From positions 1,359,576 to 1,423,575 of the forward strand of contig NZ_CP134696.1 of the NCBI RefSeq assembly GCF_031851795.1: a stretch of DNA of 64,000 bases. The letters run 5' to 3'. The notes beneath the pieces were generated by a model. The model did no database searches, was not told the origin of the DNA, and worked only from the letters and a program-made list of their open reading frames with translations. A program made the position numbers and the translations under genes. This DNA comes from Pontibacter sp. G13 (GTDB taxonomy: Bacteria; Bacteroidota; Bacteroidia; J057). Each line of letters starts with the position of its first letter. Positions within the stretch are counted from its first letter, which is position 1. Positions 50,173 through 58,219 of this stretch are shown here, in pieces.

Positions 50173-51753
50173 TCAATTTTTCACCCAAAACAGCTTCTCT
50201 GCCATTTCCTCGTGCTTGAACAGGCCATTCACATAGAATAGCGCCCGATCCGAGGAATCCCATACGATGGTGTAGGTCAGACGATCCCCCAGGGAGATAT
50301 GTGCATGTTTGCGGATATGCGATCCGGGCGGATTGCAGGATTGGGTTCCACTCCGCCGAAGATCTCTCGCATCGGATTCGCTGACCCATGCCCGAAACGA
50401 CAGATCGGGCAGCAGATTGACCTGAGCAAATGCTGTCTCCAGCGGAGTAGGCTCCCCCCGGAAATTCAACACCTGATAGAGTCCGGGCAGGTAGGGGTTG
50501 CCATGAAATCTCCGAATCTGTGGTTGCTTATCAATCACGCCAGAGATGAGAATTTTGTCATTTGGCTGCACCAAGAAGGTACCTAGCAGATTGCGGCTTC
50601 GGGGGGAGGGCTGGATGGAAATGTGCCCATTTTCTCCAAAGACGCGATCGAGATTTCCATTGGGTCTCAGCCTTGACAGGCAGATAGAGCGATTCGAAGT
50701 TCCGCCCACCAGCATACTGCCATCTCTCAGGAGCGTCACTTGGTGTGCATATTCGAAGGGTCCGTAATCTAGGACCACTCTTCCCAACTGCCCGAAAAAC
50801 GGATCATCATTCCCCGCCTCATCCAACCGGATCACTACCATATCGAATCCGGGCTGTCCATGTGCAAATTTGGCATGTCCGACCAACACGATCTTTCCAT
50901 CGGGCTGGAGCGCAACGCTTTCGCAGAAGCTATTTTCGATCCCCAAGCGGATATGACGGATGCCACGGTTCCCAAAATTGAGGTCTCGCTTGCCTTTGGG
51001 TGTGAGGCGCACGGCCACAAATTGATTGATTTGGTCGCGCTTGGTATGTCCCACCAAAATCACATGTCCATCGTCGGCGACTTCCAAATCCCGCAGGAAG
51101 TCATATTGTCCAGCATCGATGAACTGTACTCCATCCACACCGAAAGTCGTGTCGGGTTGACCATCGCTATTCAGTCGCATGGTTGCAAAGTTGCGCTGCT
51201 TCCAGTTGTAGGTATGCGTATGTCCTGCAACCATGATTCGGCCGTCTTTGAGCAGGCCTATCCGCTGAGCCTCATCTTCTCCTCCAAGGTGGCGCTGGTA
51301 TATACCGGCCTCTCCAAACTCGGGGTCGAATTTTCCATTGGGAGTCAATCTGCACACCCAAAAATCCGCGCCTCCTTTTCCGGATGCCAATCCCGCTATC
51401 AGGATGCGGTTGTTTTTCTGAACCACCAAATCTCGGAGGTCCACGCGTTTCGGAAGCTGGAGAATCCCGTTGATTCCGAAGGTTGAGTCCAAGCGTCCCT
51501 CTACCGTGTATCGGTACAATTGGGAACGGGACTCGAATTGTCCAGCTACGAGGAGTTTACCGCTGGACTGAAGGGCCATCAATTGTGGATGGTCTTGATC
51601 TACGTCAATGTCTAGATGCAACGTGCCACTTTCAGCGAAGTCACTGTCTGGAAATCCTACAGTCTGTGCAACGAGTGTAGACAGTAACAGTGGAATCGCG
51701 AGGATGGCAAGGCAAATGCGAGAGGTGGTCTTGCTTACTGTTTGGGTATTCAT
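50173..51753 (-). CDS. Secreted delta-60 repeat (DUF5122) beta-propeller protein
   Basis: A 526-residue exported protein; the Met at 51753 gives the signal MNTQTVSKTTSRICLAILAIPLLLSTLVAQ. Six delta-60 units of about 50-55 residues are recognisable by R-L-x-x-x-G-x-x-D-x-x-F-G (VCRLTPNGKFDPEFGEAG, TMRLNSDGQPDTTFGVDG, AVRLTPKGKRDLNFGNRG and others), each with a V-A-L-Q-P/D-D-G-K-I-type strand. They should close into a propeller. The last ~110 residues (LSFRAWVSESDARDLRRSG... DRALFYVNGLFKHEEM) are not a T9SS domain I recognise. Role unknown. Confidence 0.82.
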   Translation of the reverse strand: MNTQTVSKTTSRICLAILAIPLLLSTLVAQTVGFPDSDFAESGTLHLDIDVDQDHPQLMALQSSGKLLVAGQFESRSQLYRYTVEGRLDSTFGINGILQLPKRVDLRDLVVQKNNRILIAGLASGKGGADFWVCRLTPNGKFDPEFGEAGIYQRHLGGEDEAQRIGLLKDGRIMVAGHTHTYNWKQRNFATMRLNSDGQPDTTFGVDGVQFIDAGQYDFLRDLEVADDGHVILVGHTKRDQINQFVAVRLTPKGKRDLNFGNRGIRHIRLGIENSFCESVALQPDGKIVLVGHAKFAHGQPGFDMVVIRLDEAGNDDPFFGQLGRVVLDYGPFEYAHQVTLLRDGSMLVGGTSNRSICLSRLRPNGNLDRVFGENGHISIQPSPRSRNLLGTFLVQPNDKILISGVIDKQPQIRRFHGNPYLPGLYQVLNFRGEPTPLETAFAQVNLLPDLSFRAWVSESDARDLRRSGTQSCNPPGSHIRKHAHISLGDRLTYTIVWDSSDRALFYVNGLFKHEEMAEKLFWVKN

Positions 51754-51884
51754 CCGATCAGGGTTTCGGGGGAGTAGGTCCCCAAACCAATACATTCGAA
51801 ATCTGGCCTGGAATTGAGCGAAAGTGGATTACCCGTGTATCAATGGTTCATTTTAGGTTCCGAATGGAAATATTCCAAACATTC

Positions 51885-51909
51885 GTTCATTCGCTATGCG
51901 CGAATGAAC
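51885..51909. other. Perfect 10-bp inverted repeat
   Basis: GTTCATTCGC-TATGC-GCGAATGAAC in the 502-bp gap 51754-52255 between two divergent genes. Operator or transcript hairpin; a TTTTT run lies 10 bp further on. The rest of the gap is plain apart from the promoter at 52192. Confidence 0.45.
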
Positions 51910-52191
51910 AAGTCAAAATTTTTCCAAGGGCGAAAGCGAACTGGAACTGGATACTGGAACGGGGAAAGTTGCGAATCTTCCCCACCATTGATCACCTACG
52001 GAATGATCCGGGTATGTAGGGTTACAAAGGCCAACTTCATGCCGAAATCGCCGAACTAGCTTGATATGATTGACGCTAGCTTCGGATCACGAAATACCGA
52101 AGAACCAGAAGGTTCGGGTTCAGGAGCATTATACATCCTTCCTCTGAGCCGATTCGGCGGTTTTATACTCGACTGGCGAATCGCTTTTGGC

Positions 52192-52199
52192 TATTTTTG
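52192..52199 (+). promoter_or_regulatory. -7 element for the DUF5916 gene
   Basis: TATTTTTG fits TAnnTTTG and lies 56 bp before the start codon; no good -33 is visible 18-20 bp upstream. Confidence 0.4.
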
Positions 52200-52255
52200 C
52201 GGTTTGCGGAATCGGCTCGTTGGTTGTGTCACGGTTGATGATAGACTTTTTAAAC

Positions 52256-54721
52256 ATGAGACTGAGATTTACTTGCTTACTCTGGGTGATCATGTTGTGC
52301 GCCCCACTAGCACTTCATGCCCAACTTCAAACTACGACCGCTCATCGGATTCAAGATCCCCCCAAAATCGATGGAATACTCGATGAGGAGGTCTGGTCTT
52401 CGCATCCCAACCACATTTCCACCTATTTCATCGAAACCGCTCCCAACAACGGGGTAGCCTCTGAATTCAAGTCAGAAGTCACGGTCCTCTATGACGATGA
52501 AGCCCTATACATCGGCGCCAAACTTCACGATCCCAACCCAGAATTGATTGCCAAGGAACTCGGACAAAGGGACGATGGCGATCGCAATGTCGATGACTTC
52601 GGGATCTGCATCGACCCCTTCCTGACCGAACAGAATGCGTTCATCTTCATCGTCACCGCCGCGGGCGTGCAGATCGATATGTTCCACAGCGATGGAGATG
52701 AGGATGCCAACTGGAATGCGGTCTGGGAGAGTGACATTTCCTTTTCGGAGGAAGGCTGGTTCGTAGAGATCGAAATCCCCTACATGGCCATCCGATTTCC
52801 CAAAAAGGACGTCCAGACTTGGGGGATCAACTTCGGACGGAAGATCCAACGCAAGAACGACCTCGCATTCTGGAACTTCGTGGATGCCAACGTCAATGGA
52901 TTTGCCAACCAATTCGGTCGAATCTCTGGACTGGAAAACATCAAGCCCCCGCTGCGATTGAGCGCTACGCCTTTTCTGTCAGGATACCTCAACCGGAATC
53001 CCGACGAAAATTGGAACCCCGCATGGGCCGCTGGAATGGACCTCAAATACGGGATCAATGAGAGTTTTACGCTCGATGTCAGCTTGGTTCCCGACTTTGG
53101 GCAAGTGCGCTCAGACAACCAAGTACTGAACCTTGGGCCATTCGAAGTCTTCTACGAGGAGAATCGCCCGTTTTTCACCGAGGGGACTGAACTGTTCAAC
53201 AAGGGAAATGTATTCTACTCCCGGCGGGTCGGAAGTTCGTTCGGAGTACTGGAGTCTCCCGAAGAAGGCGAGGAAATCATCTCAAGACCCAATACCGCGC
53301 CGCTCATCAATGCCACCAAGCTTTCCGGCAGAACTGCGAATGGGCTGGGAATCGGCCTTTTCAATGCTGTAACCAATCGCTCCTATGCAACCGTGGAGGA
53401 CTCAGCAGGGAATACGCGTCAAATTGTCGCGGACCCACTGACCAATTTCAACGTAGCGGTACTCGATCAGAACTTGCCCAACAACTCCAACGTGGCCTTG
53501 GTCAATACCAATGTCTCACGCGCCATGGGGGGCAGAAATGCCAATGTCACCCTCGGGCAATTGTCTCTCTTCGACAAAACCAATACATGGAATATTTTTG
53601 CACGGACAGCCGTCAGCCAGATTTATGAGCGCAATGACGAGGACGAAGTGGAATTGGATCTAGGGTATGCCTACCGGGTATCCCTTGCCAAAGTCAGCGG
53701 GAGATTTCAATTTGGCGTTTCCCGAAATGTGGAGACCGACAACTACAACCCCAACGATCTCGGATTTCTCAATGCCCCCAATGAAATCACCCATGCGGCA
53801 AATGTCTCCTTCCAAGAGAATTCCCCCTTCTGGAAGCTCAACAATTTCCGGGTAAACATCACAGCGGAAAACACGCAGACGTTCCTTCCGAGGGAGTTTG
53901 ACAATTTTTCTGTCCGATTGAACATCAATGCCCAGACCAAGGGATTCTGGAATTTTGGCGGGGGAATCAATGCCCGTCCCAAGACCAACGTCAATCATTT
54001 TGAACCCCGGACTGATGGGTATGTATTCAACCAACCCCGAAACATGGCGGTTTTCGGATGGTTTGGCACCGATACCCGGAAGCCCTTCCAAATCAATATC
54101 AATGGAGGCTACTGGTCGCGCCCTTCTTGGAATCAGCATGACTACTGGATGGGATTCTGGCCTCGCTGGCGGATCAACAACCGTCTCACCATTGCACACG
54201 GGCTCGATATCAACCGTCGTGTGCGTGAGATTGGGTTTGTCGATAAAACCACCCACGAAAGCGGAGAACTCGACGAGGTCATCATGGGCCGTAGAAACCT
54301 TCGAAATATGCTCAATCAGTTCACCGCCAGCTACACCTTCACCCCACTGCTGGGGATGAGCGTGCGAGTTCGCCACAACTGGACCCAAGTCAATTACACC
54401 GAATACTTTGGATTGGCACCGACCGGAGAACTGCTCGAAACTGGATACACCGGAATTGACGACGATGGATCGAGCGAGAACAACACCAACTTCAACGCCT
54501 TCACAGTAGACTGGGTAGCCAACTGGCAGTTTGCGCCGGGGAGCACCATGAGCCTTGTGTGGAAATACCAAGTCAATCACGAGGAGGATTATGGGAACTA
54601 CAATTATTGGGACAACATCCAGCGAATCGATCAATGGCCAAGTCAGAATAGCATCAGCCTACGGGTGCTGTACTTCCTCGACTACCTTGACCTGAAAAGA
54701 TGGGTTTCCCCCAAGGCCTAA
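52256..54721 (+). CDS. CBM9-like / DUF5916 outer-membrane protein
   Basis: An 821-residue exported protein. The start at 52256 gives the signal MRLRFTCLLWVIMLCAPLALHA. Residues about 30-230 are a carbohydrate-binding family-9-like sandwich (PPKIDGILDEEVW; VTVLYDDEALYIGAKLHDP; FHSDGDEDANWNAVWESD; EIEIPYMAIRFP). Residues about 240-821 are DUF5916, a predicted outer-membrane barrel (VPDFGQVRSDNQVLNLGPFEVFYEENRPFFTEG is its signature block), ending in an aromatic strand. DUF5916 proteins are common in marine and soil Bacteroidota; transport or peptide/glycan handling has been proposed but is not proven. Confidence 0.88.
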   Translation: MRLRFTCLLWVIMLCAPLALHAQLQTTTAHRIQDPPKIDGILDEEVWSSHPNHISTYFIETAPNNGVASEFKSEVTVLYDDEALYIGAKLHDPNPELIAKELGQRDDGDRNVDDFGICIDPFLTEQNAFIFIVTAAGVQIDMFHSDGDEDANWNAVWESDISFSEEGWFVEIEIPYMAIRFPKKDVQTWGINFGRKIQRKNDLAFWNFVDANVNGFANQFGRISGLENIKPPLRLSATPFLSGYLNRNPDENWNPAWAAGMDLKYGINESFTLDVSLVPDFGQVRSDNQVLNLGPFEVFYEENRPFFTEGTELFNKGNVFYSRRVGSSFGVLESPEEGEEIISRPNTAPLINATKLSGRTANGLGIGLFNAVTNRSYATVEDSAGNTRQIVADPLTNFNVAVLDQNLPNNSNVALVNTNVSRAMGGRNANVTLGQLSLFDKTNTWNIFARTAVSQIYERNDEDEVELDLGYAYRVSLAKVSGRFQFGVSRNVETDNYNPNDLGFLNAPNEITHAANVSFQENSPFWKLNNFRVNITAENTQTFLPREFDNFSVRLNINAQTKGFWNFGGGINARPKTNVNHFEPRTDGYVFNQPRNMAVFGWFGTDTRKPFQININGGYWSRPSWNQHDYWMGFWPRWRINNRLTIAHGLDINRRVREIGFVDKTTHESGELDEVIMGRRNLRNMLNQFTASYTFTPLLGMSVRVRHNWTQVNYTEYFGLAPTGELLETGYTGIDDDGSSENNTNFNAFTVDWVANWQFAPGSTMSLVWKYQVNHEEDYGNYNYWDNIQRIDQWPSQNSISLRVLYFLDYLDLKRWVSPKA

Positions 54722-54733
54722 CCCCGCCACATC

Positions 54734-54770
54734 AAAAAAAGCCCAGCATCTCCATGTGCTGGGCTTTTTT
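54734..54770. terminator. Bidirectional terminator
   Basis: AAAAAAAGCCCAGCA / TGCTGGGCTTTTTT with a TCTCCATG loop: A-run and T-run on both sides of an 8-bp GC stem, between the convergent DUF5916 and GH2 genes. Confidence 0.92.
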
Positions 54771-54794
54771 GATGAATCTAAGGGAGATTTCGGT

Positions 54795-57719
54795 TTATTG
54801 GACCGTCCCTTGGGTTTCCAAGGCTTCTTCGATTATGAATCCATTCAACGGAACGCCTACCCGCTCAGAGTTGCTGGAGAAGACCACTTCAATATCGCTT
54901 CCATCGCTTGTGATGTAATATCCGATGTGCGCAGGGCCCTTGCGATAGAGCTTGATTCCGCTAGATACAGCCAGCCCTTCCTCGGCGATATGTGTCCCGC
55001 TCGCATCCGAGACCTCGATTTGGAGGGATTCCGGAGCGCGACGAATCTCCTCGCGGTTGTGATGGTAGGTCGTCAGACGATATTTTCCGACGGGAAGGCC
55101 GGTGATCGTCATCTTCATTTCCTGACCGTAGGCCACCCGGCAACCATCTATCGCGAGATATGGATCGTTGCTCACCATGCCCCAGTTGGCGTACCAATCG
55201 ATGGCTGGGCCTTCGACGGTGACCTTTGCGCCTTCAAAGACCTGAGAGGAATAAGTCGCTGGCTGACCATCTTCTCCGATCATGGCATTCCAACCAAACT
55301 GCAGGAATTCGCTTTTTTCGCTCTGGCTCTCCACGCCAAATTCAAAGGCTCCATCTCCGATCGTACCTACGCTCTCTCCGGCTGAAGACAGATCCACCCA
55401 TTCTTTTTTCAATTCGTAGATCGGCATCGCTTCGGCCAAGGTCCTGTTCGTTTCATAAGGAACTGTCGTGATGAATGCAGTGGCGGATTTCAATCCTTTC
55501 GCAGAGGCGACCACCTTGATTTTTCCAGCACGGCCGGTCGAACGTACATAGCCTGTACCTACGCCTTTGTATGGCACAGCAGGATTGGCACCGATAGAAG
55601 CATCTCCGATGATCTCTCCTTCACCGGACACGGTGAACTTAACCTCATTGGTGGCGTCCATCACGACTTCCCCATTGCTATCCAGAATATACGCCTGAGC
55701 CAATTTGAAATCTGTTCCATTCGCATAGAAAGGTCGATCATCCGTCTCGATCACCAACTCCAAACGCTGAGGCTCACCTGCCCACCATCTCGTGTGCTCC
55801 ACGGTCAACTGGCCATTGAGATAGCCCTTGGCTTCCAATTTCCCAGCGGTCCAATCATGGCGGAAAGTGAAGGAAGGATGGTCCAGATATAGCATTTCAT
55901 CATTTCGATCGGGAAGTTGGCTAGCTACCAATTGATCATCTTGGTACAACTCCACCCGATCACAGTTGCTGAAAACAATCACCTTGCCGTTTCTGGAGGC
56001 GAATGGATCTGCGATATGTACACTCGGCTCGTCCAACAATTCCGATTTATACCAATAGTAAGCGGTATTCGGAATCCGGAAATTGGACCAGAGGCGGTTG
56101 TTGTTGCGGGACATCTTGCTCTTGAAGGTCATGTAGTCATGTCCAGTCCAGTGGGCAACCCCAATCATATTGGCAATCTCGCGAGACTTGGAGACTTCGT
56201 ACTGGTTGCGCAATGCATCGGGACTGCCGCCATGCTCACACAGATAGGTAAATTCATTGGGCATGATCGGGGTATTCTGGTAGTCCATCGGCGTGTAGAT
56301 ATCCGTCACCCCAGAACCTCTACCAGCAGTCCAAGGCGCACCATTGGAGGCGGTAGGTCTAGACGGGTCCTCGTCTTTGCACGTGTAATGCAATCGTTCG
56401 ACAGGCCCGCGGTGATTGATACCCGCCGCCCAAAATACCACTGAAGGATGGTTGCGGTGATTTCGGATCATGCGACGAGTGGCCACTTCAAGATTGTCAA
56501 ACCAGGTTGGATCACCGATTCCGATCCACGTCGGCGGCTCCTCATACACGATGATTCCCAGCTCGTCACATGCCTCGATGAAGGCATCGTCATGCGGATA
56601 GTGAGCCAGTCGGACTGAGTTGAATCCCACCTCCTTCATCTGGTAAGCATCCTTCCAATGCATGGAGTTCGGTACTGCATCCCCGATGAACCACATGGCT
56701 TGATGGCGATTGGTCCCGATCAATTCGATCGGCTCTCCATTGAGGAGCATTCCTTTCCCGTCTACAAATTCCACCTTGCGGATTCCCATGCGATTTTCCA
56801 CACAATCCACTACTCTTCCATCGACAAGCACCTGCGTATTGACGCGATAGAGATAGGGATCGTCTGGGCTCCAGAGTCTCACCTGCTCATCAATTCCTCC
56901 TGTTTGGCTGAATAAGTACCCATCGCCCGCGGCAATTTCGACTTCACTCTCCAGCTTGAGGACGACCAATCCGCGATCATCGATGATGCGGTTGATCACC
57001 TGCACTTGTTGGGGTTCGGGAGCATCATTTTGCACATGAGCCTCCACGTGAATGGTGGCATCAGCGCGACTCACAGTTGGCGTGGTGATAAAGATCCCCT
57101 TGTCCTTGCCTTCCCAATTGAAAGTGATATGCACAGGATCGGTTACCACTTGGTATACATCCCGGTATAGCCCACTCCATTTGATGTAGTCATAGCGATC
57201 CCCCTCGGGAGGAATCTGTGTATATCTGCGGTTGTCGACACTCAAAAGAATCTCATTCGTTCCTCCGAGCTCGACAAAATCCGTGATGTCGAAATGAAAT
57301 GGAGTATATCCTCCCACATTGTGTGTCCCTACCTTTCGGCCATTGACCCAAAGTGTGGTGACTTGGTGAGCACCTTCAAACTCCAAAAAGACCTGCTGGC
57401 CTTCGGAAGCCTGTATATCGAGAGATCGCTTGTACCAGCCCACCCAACGGTGGAAAGTCAATTGGTACTCGTCGTCCTCATTGCCGTTTTTGTCCTCTCC
57501 GGAAAGCTCTAGGGAATGTGGCACAGACACCGACTCCCAGGCAGCATCGGCAGGTGGCATCGCCCAAAAGGAGCCATTGCTGCCCTTGTCCAAGGTATAT
57601 TCCCACCCCATGCCGAGGATGGTTTTTTGTCGCGGCGTTTCGGGATAGCCCGTCGGCAATTGAGCCCATACCGGATGGAGCAGCCATGCCGTCAGGGCGA
57701 GTAGAATCGTCTTGCGCAT
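54795..57719 (-). CDS. Glycoside hydrolase family 2 protein lacking the usual acid/base Glu
   Basis: A 974-residue secreted GH2 protein (signal ending PVWA-Q). Sugar-binding domain about 35-195 (HRWVGWYKRSLDI; VWVNG-like TTLWVNGRKVGTH), immunoglobulin-like domain about 200-315, TIM barrel about 316-560 (LIGTNRHQAMW, VRLAHYPHDDAF), then beta domains, the last (about 775-965) malectin/CBM-like. In GH2 the acid/base lies in a W-x-L-G-N-E motif; here it reads WAAGINHRG (428 region, Asn435 at the Glu position). The nucleophile Glu appears kept in YLCEHGG (E495). Either an unusual subfamily or an altered mechanism; galactosidase or another activity cannot be told. Confidence 0.82.
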   Translation of the reverse strand: MRKTILLALTAWLLHPVWAQLPTGYPETPRQKTILGMGWEYTLDKGSNGSFWAMPPADAAWESVSVPHSLELSGEDKNGNEDDEYQLTFHRWVGWYKRSLDIQASEGQQVFLEFEGAHQVTTLWVNGRKVGTHNVGGYTPFHFDITDFVELGGTNEILLSVDNRRYTQIPPEGDRYDYIKWSGLYRDVYQVVTDPVHITFNWEGKDKGIFITTPTVSRADATIHVEAHVQNDAPEPQQVQVINRIIDDRGLVVLKLESEVEIAAGDGYLFSQTGGIDEQVRLWSPDDPYLYRVNTQVLVDGRVVDCVENRMGIRKVEFVDGKGMLLNGEPIELIGTNRHQAMWFIGDAVPNSMHWKDAYQMKEVGFNSVRLAHYPHDDAFIEACDELGIIVYEEPPTWIGIGDPTWFDNLEVATRRMIRNHRNHPSVVFWAAGINHRGPVERLHYTCKDEDPSRPTASNGAPWTAGRGSGVTDIYTPMDYQNTPIMPNEFTYLCEHGGSPDALRNQYEVSKSREIANMIGVAHWTGHDYMTFKSKMSRNNNRLWSNFRIPNTAYYWYKSELLDEPSVHIADPFASRNGKVIVFSNCDRVELYQDDQLVASQLPDRNDEMLYLDHPSFTFRHDWTAGKLEAKGYLNGQLTVEHTRWWAGEPQRLELVIETDDRPFYANGTDFKLAQAYILDSNGEVVMDATNEVKFTVSGEGEIIGDASIGANPAVPYKGVGTGYVRSTGRAGKIKVVASAKGLKSATAFITTVPYETNRTLAEAMPIYELKKEWVDLSSAGESVGTIGDGAFEFGVESQSEKSEFLQFGWNAMIGEDGQPATYSSQVFEGAKVTVEGPAIDWYANWGMVSNDPYLAIDGCRVAYGQEMKMTITGLPVGKYRLTTYHHNREEIRRAPESLQIEVSDASGTHIAEEGLAVSSGIKLYRKGPAHIGYYITSDGSDIEVVFSSNSERVGVPLNGFIIEEALETQGTVQ

Positions 57720-57945
57720 TTCGAAATTCGATTATGGTCTGAGAAGTTGTCGAACCGAACCGGAGCCTCGCAATCCTCCTTGTCCGATTCCCATTCCATG
57801 AAATTAGGCACTGGGCGTTCTTTCCGGTACCACGATTGATCGGGATCATACCAGAAGCGCCGATGATCAGGAGAAGATGAGTCGGGGCGAACCATTTGTT
57901 TGGGTAAAATCGTCCGACTGGAGGATGAGCTTGGGAAGCGGGTGG

Positions 57946-58138
57946 ATTTGGGCGTATCCCCGGCGTACTTGGCAGGAAGCGGTCGCTTGGATGGATGCGC
58001 CGGGGTCAGTCCCTTGCGTGCTCGCATACGCTCGGTCTCGGTGCTGGAGGCGATACATCGCCGCCTCCAGCTCCGAGACTCCGCCCTCAGGGGCGGCCAC
58101 TTCAGGCACTTTACGCCACACCAGCCAGCCTCACAGGA
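57946..58138 (-). repeat. Dispersed repeat family 1, copy I (variant)
   Basis: GGGCGTATCCCCGGCGTACT, then a different interior with the inverted pair CTGGAGGCGATACATCGCCGC, GGCGGCCACTTCAGGCACTT and the end CACCAGCCAGCCTCACAGG. It fills most of the gap 57720-58162; the first 220 bp show nothing else. Confidence 0.65.
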
Positions 58139-58162
58139 GTGGATGAAAAGGGCCCTAAACAC

Positions 58163-58191
58163 AAAAAGGCCACCCGAAAGGCAGCCTTTTT
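58163..58191. terminator. Terminator of the DPP-IV-like gene
   Basis: AAAAAGGC ... GCCTTTTT with an imperfect inner stem; on the - strand it lies 29 bp past the stop at 58220 and ends in TTTTTG. Confidence 0.85.
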
Positions 58192-58219
58192 ACGGTTGTA
58201 TGTGGATTGAAATTCCAGC

